From positions 115,001 through 160,855 of the forward strand of contig CACPHU010000002.1 in the NCBI GenBank assembly GCA_902633855.1: DNA of 45,855 bases, in the 5' to 3' direction. The position numbers and the translations under genes were made by a program. Positions 44,781 through 45,855 of the stretch are shown here, in pieces. The stretch comes from an uncultured OCS116 cluster bacterium. GTDB taxonomy: Bacteria > Pseudomonadota > Alphaproteobacteria > Rhizobiales > TMED25. The notes below the pieces were generated by a model. That model was not told the DNA's origin. It ran no database searches and saw nothing but the letters and a program-made list of their open reading frames with translations. Each line of letters opens with the position of its first letter. Positions within the stretch are counted from its first letter, which is position 1.

Positions 44781-45320
44781 TTACGATAGGGAGAATTCTC
44801 TGACTCTGTCAAATGTAAAGTGGTCTGCGACATCACTTTTTGCATAGTAGACGTCCTCAACCACACCATCTTCATTTATTAAAATATCGGTAACCGCAAT
44901 ATCAAAATGACCCTTGATACTTAATGGGATGTATCCCTTAACCATTGCTGGAAATATTTTATGAGCCTTTAATATGGTAGCGGCTAGTAATTTAAGAAAT
45001 GATCTTTGTATGTTATGTTTTTTAAAATATGTAAATTCTTCATCTGCTAATATGGTAAATGGTAGATCACCATGCTTATTCATATATTTACCAAGGTTAT
45101 CAACTGGTGAGTGAAATATCCCAACATGGGTGAAATTATCTCCAAACTCGCTAAACCTTTTTTGTAGTTCATTTATTCTCAAATTACAAAAAGAACAGCC
45201 AGCAATCCGATAGAAAGTGAGCAAAACCTTTTTTCCCTTTGTTTCTGATAATTTAAATGGCGTACCATCATGCCTTGGAAGAACTATTTCTTCTATTTTA
45301 TCTCCTTTTTTTATGCGCAT
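44781..45320 (-). CDS. Peroxiredoxin-like (AhpC/TSA) redox protein
   Basis: A 179-residue thioredoxin-fold protein of the AhpC/TSA-like class. The N-terminus is KIEEIVLPRHDGTPFKLSETKGKKV, the site is FYRIAGCSFCNLRINELQKR with C42-S-F-C45, and HVGIFHSPVDNLGKYM and PFTILADEEF follow in peroxiredoxin order. The CxxC spacing resembles PrxQ/BCP-like or thioredoxin-like members. The region after 100 has a hydrophobic helix pair, unusual for PrxQ. Peroxide reduction is likely but not certain. Confidence 0.8.
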   Translation of the reverse strand: MRIKKGDKIEEIVLPRHDGTPFKLSETKGKKVLLTFYRIAGCSFCNLRINELQKRFSEFGDNFTHVGIFHSPVDNLGKYMNKHGDLPFTILADEEFTYFKKHNIQRSFLKLLAATILKAHKIFPAMVKGYIPLSIKGHFDIAVTDILINEDGVVEDVYYAKSDVADHFTFDRVREFSLS

Positions 45321-45357
45321 TATTCAATCCTCTCATTAAATTTAGACGTTTAAAATT

Positions 45358-45855
45358 CTAAGACTTAAATCCAAGTGCAATCTCAGATCCATTCATTGAA
45401 ACCACAAAATCACTCATATTTACTGGATGAGGTGGAAACATCGAACCTAATAAGATTACATCATCTCTTAATATACCTCGCCCAAGTTGGTTTGCAACAA
45501 GGTTACACTCACCAAAATTATCCTCCAAGGTCCCTATAAGAGTTTCAATATTTTCAAATGGCTCCCATCGTTCAGGACCCATTGTTGCCGTGATTTGACA
45601 GTTATTTACGCCATCACCCCAACCCGTTCTTTTATCCACATCCACAATCCATCCGCGCTGATATATATTTTCGGATAGAACAAAAGCGGGGCTTTTAGGA
45701 GGGCTGTGAAAATCAACAAATTCTATACCAGCAACAAGACTGGAAATACAGTTTTTTATTTGATCGAATGTCGCATCTGAAGGAATATCGGAACTTATAT
45801 GCGCTGCTAATTCAGCTTCTACTCTTGGCTCAATAACCCCTTCTAAATCTATTTT
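45358..45855 (-). CDS. Hydratase/decarboxylase of the 2-keto-4-pentenoate hydratase (FAH-fold) type, N-terminus cut by window end
   Basis: The frame is open to the window edge, so the start lies outside. The 165 visible residues are the C-terminal part: EPRVEAELAAHISSDIP with the metal-ligand glutamates, AGIEFVDF, and FGECNLVANQLGRGILRDDV, as in 2-oxopent-4-enoate hydratase and 4-oxalocrotonate decarboxylase. The latter end of meta-cleavage aromatic pathways uses these enzymes, and 2-hydroxychromene isomerase is near, but the pathway is not shown. An internal GTG at 45645 is not a real start. Confidence 0.8.
   Translation of the reverse strand, partial: KIDLEGVIEPRVEAELAAHISSDIPSDATFDQIKNCISSLVAGIEFVDFHSPPKSPAFVLSENIYQRGWIVDVDKRTGWGDGVNNCQITATMGPERWEPFENIETLIGTLEDNFGECNLVANQLGRGILRDDVILLGSMFPPHPVNMSDFVVSMNGSEIALGFKS

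Noticed and set aside
1-45855. CRISPR arrays, insertion sequences, rRNA genes, defence or toxin-antitoxin systems
   Set aside because: I looked for regularly spaced repeats, transposase motifs and terminal inverted repeats and saw none.

Overview
The window is AT-rich, densely packed bacterial chromosome. It reads as a free-living, probably marine alphaproteobacterium. The evidence is gene content and order: DUF4167-prmC-prfA-lysC/ubiG, accA-xerD/aroK-aroB, a BolA/J-protein/cobS/cobT block, rpmB beside a DUF3108 gene, SUV3-like helicase-fdxA-carD, and a tRNA-His fragment with discriminator base A, as in alphaproteobacterial tRNA-His. Gaps are short, several convergent genes abut or overlap at their stops, and many start sites lack a strong Shine-Dalgarno, which suggests a small, streamlined genome. 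I do not assign a genus.

Layout. (1) 108-17.9 kb is housekeeping: an M23 peptidase, DUF4167, release factor and its methylase, a RodZ-like protein, aspartokinase, ubiquinone methyltransferase, a nitrilase-family hydrolase with a glutaredoxin, Nudix hydrolase, ArgJ, SecA, AccA, XerD and AroK/AroB. (2) 17.6-28.4 kb holds BolA, a J-domain protein, the CobS/CobT subunits of aerobic cobaltochelatase, a VUT-family transporter, ribosomal protein L28, a DUF3108 protein, the SUV3-like helicase, ferredoxin, CarD, a periplasmic-binding-fold protein and a MOSC protein. (3) 28.4-29.6 kb is a lone capsule Kdo-transferase-like gene. (4) 29.7-41.8 kb is the most interesting part. An intact tRNA-Arg(CCT) is followed by an exact 3' half of a tRNA-His and then a complete C-P lyase (phosphonate degradation) locus. 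The locus ends at a decayed direct copy of the tRNA-Arg 3' half. This is the architecture of a tRNA-targeted genomic island whose integrase has been lost. (5) 41.8-45.9 kb contains small membrane proteins, a DUF4864 protein, a DsbA/HCCA-isomerase-family protein, a SnoaL-like protein, a peroxiredoxin-like protein and a hydratase cut by the window end.

How the phosphonate island works together. PhnD, PhnC and PhnE import the phosphonate. PhnI with PhnG, H and L attaches it to ribose triphosphate. PhnM removes pyrophosphate, PhnJ cleaves the C-P bond, and PhnN phosphorylates ribose 1,5-bisphosphate. No phnP (cyclic phosphodiesterase), phnF or phnO is present. A two-histidine phosphoesterase (DUF1045) sits in the middle of the locus and is the obvious candidate for the phnP step. 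The transporter operon continues, through a 20-base gene overlap, into a methyltransferase and an MFS transporter whose roles are not known. The phnG side carries a candidate Pho box. phnM is preceded by a nine-codon leader reading frame whose stop overlaps the phnM start.
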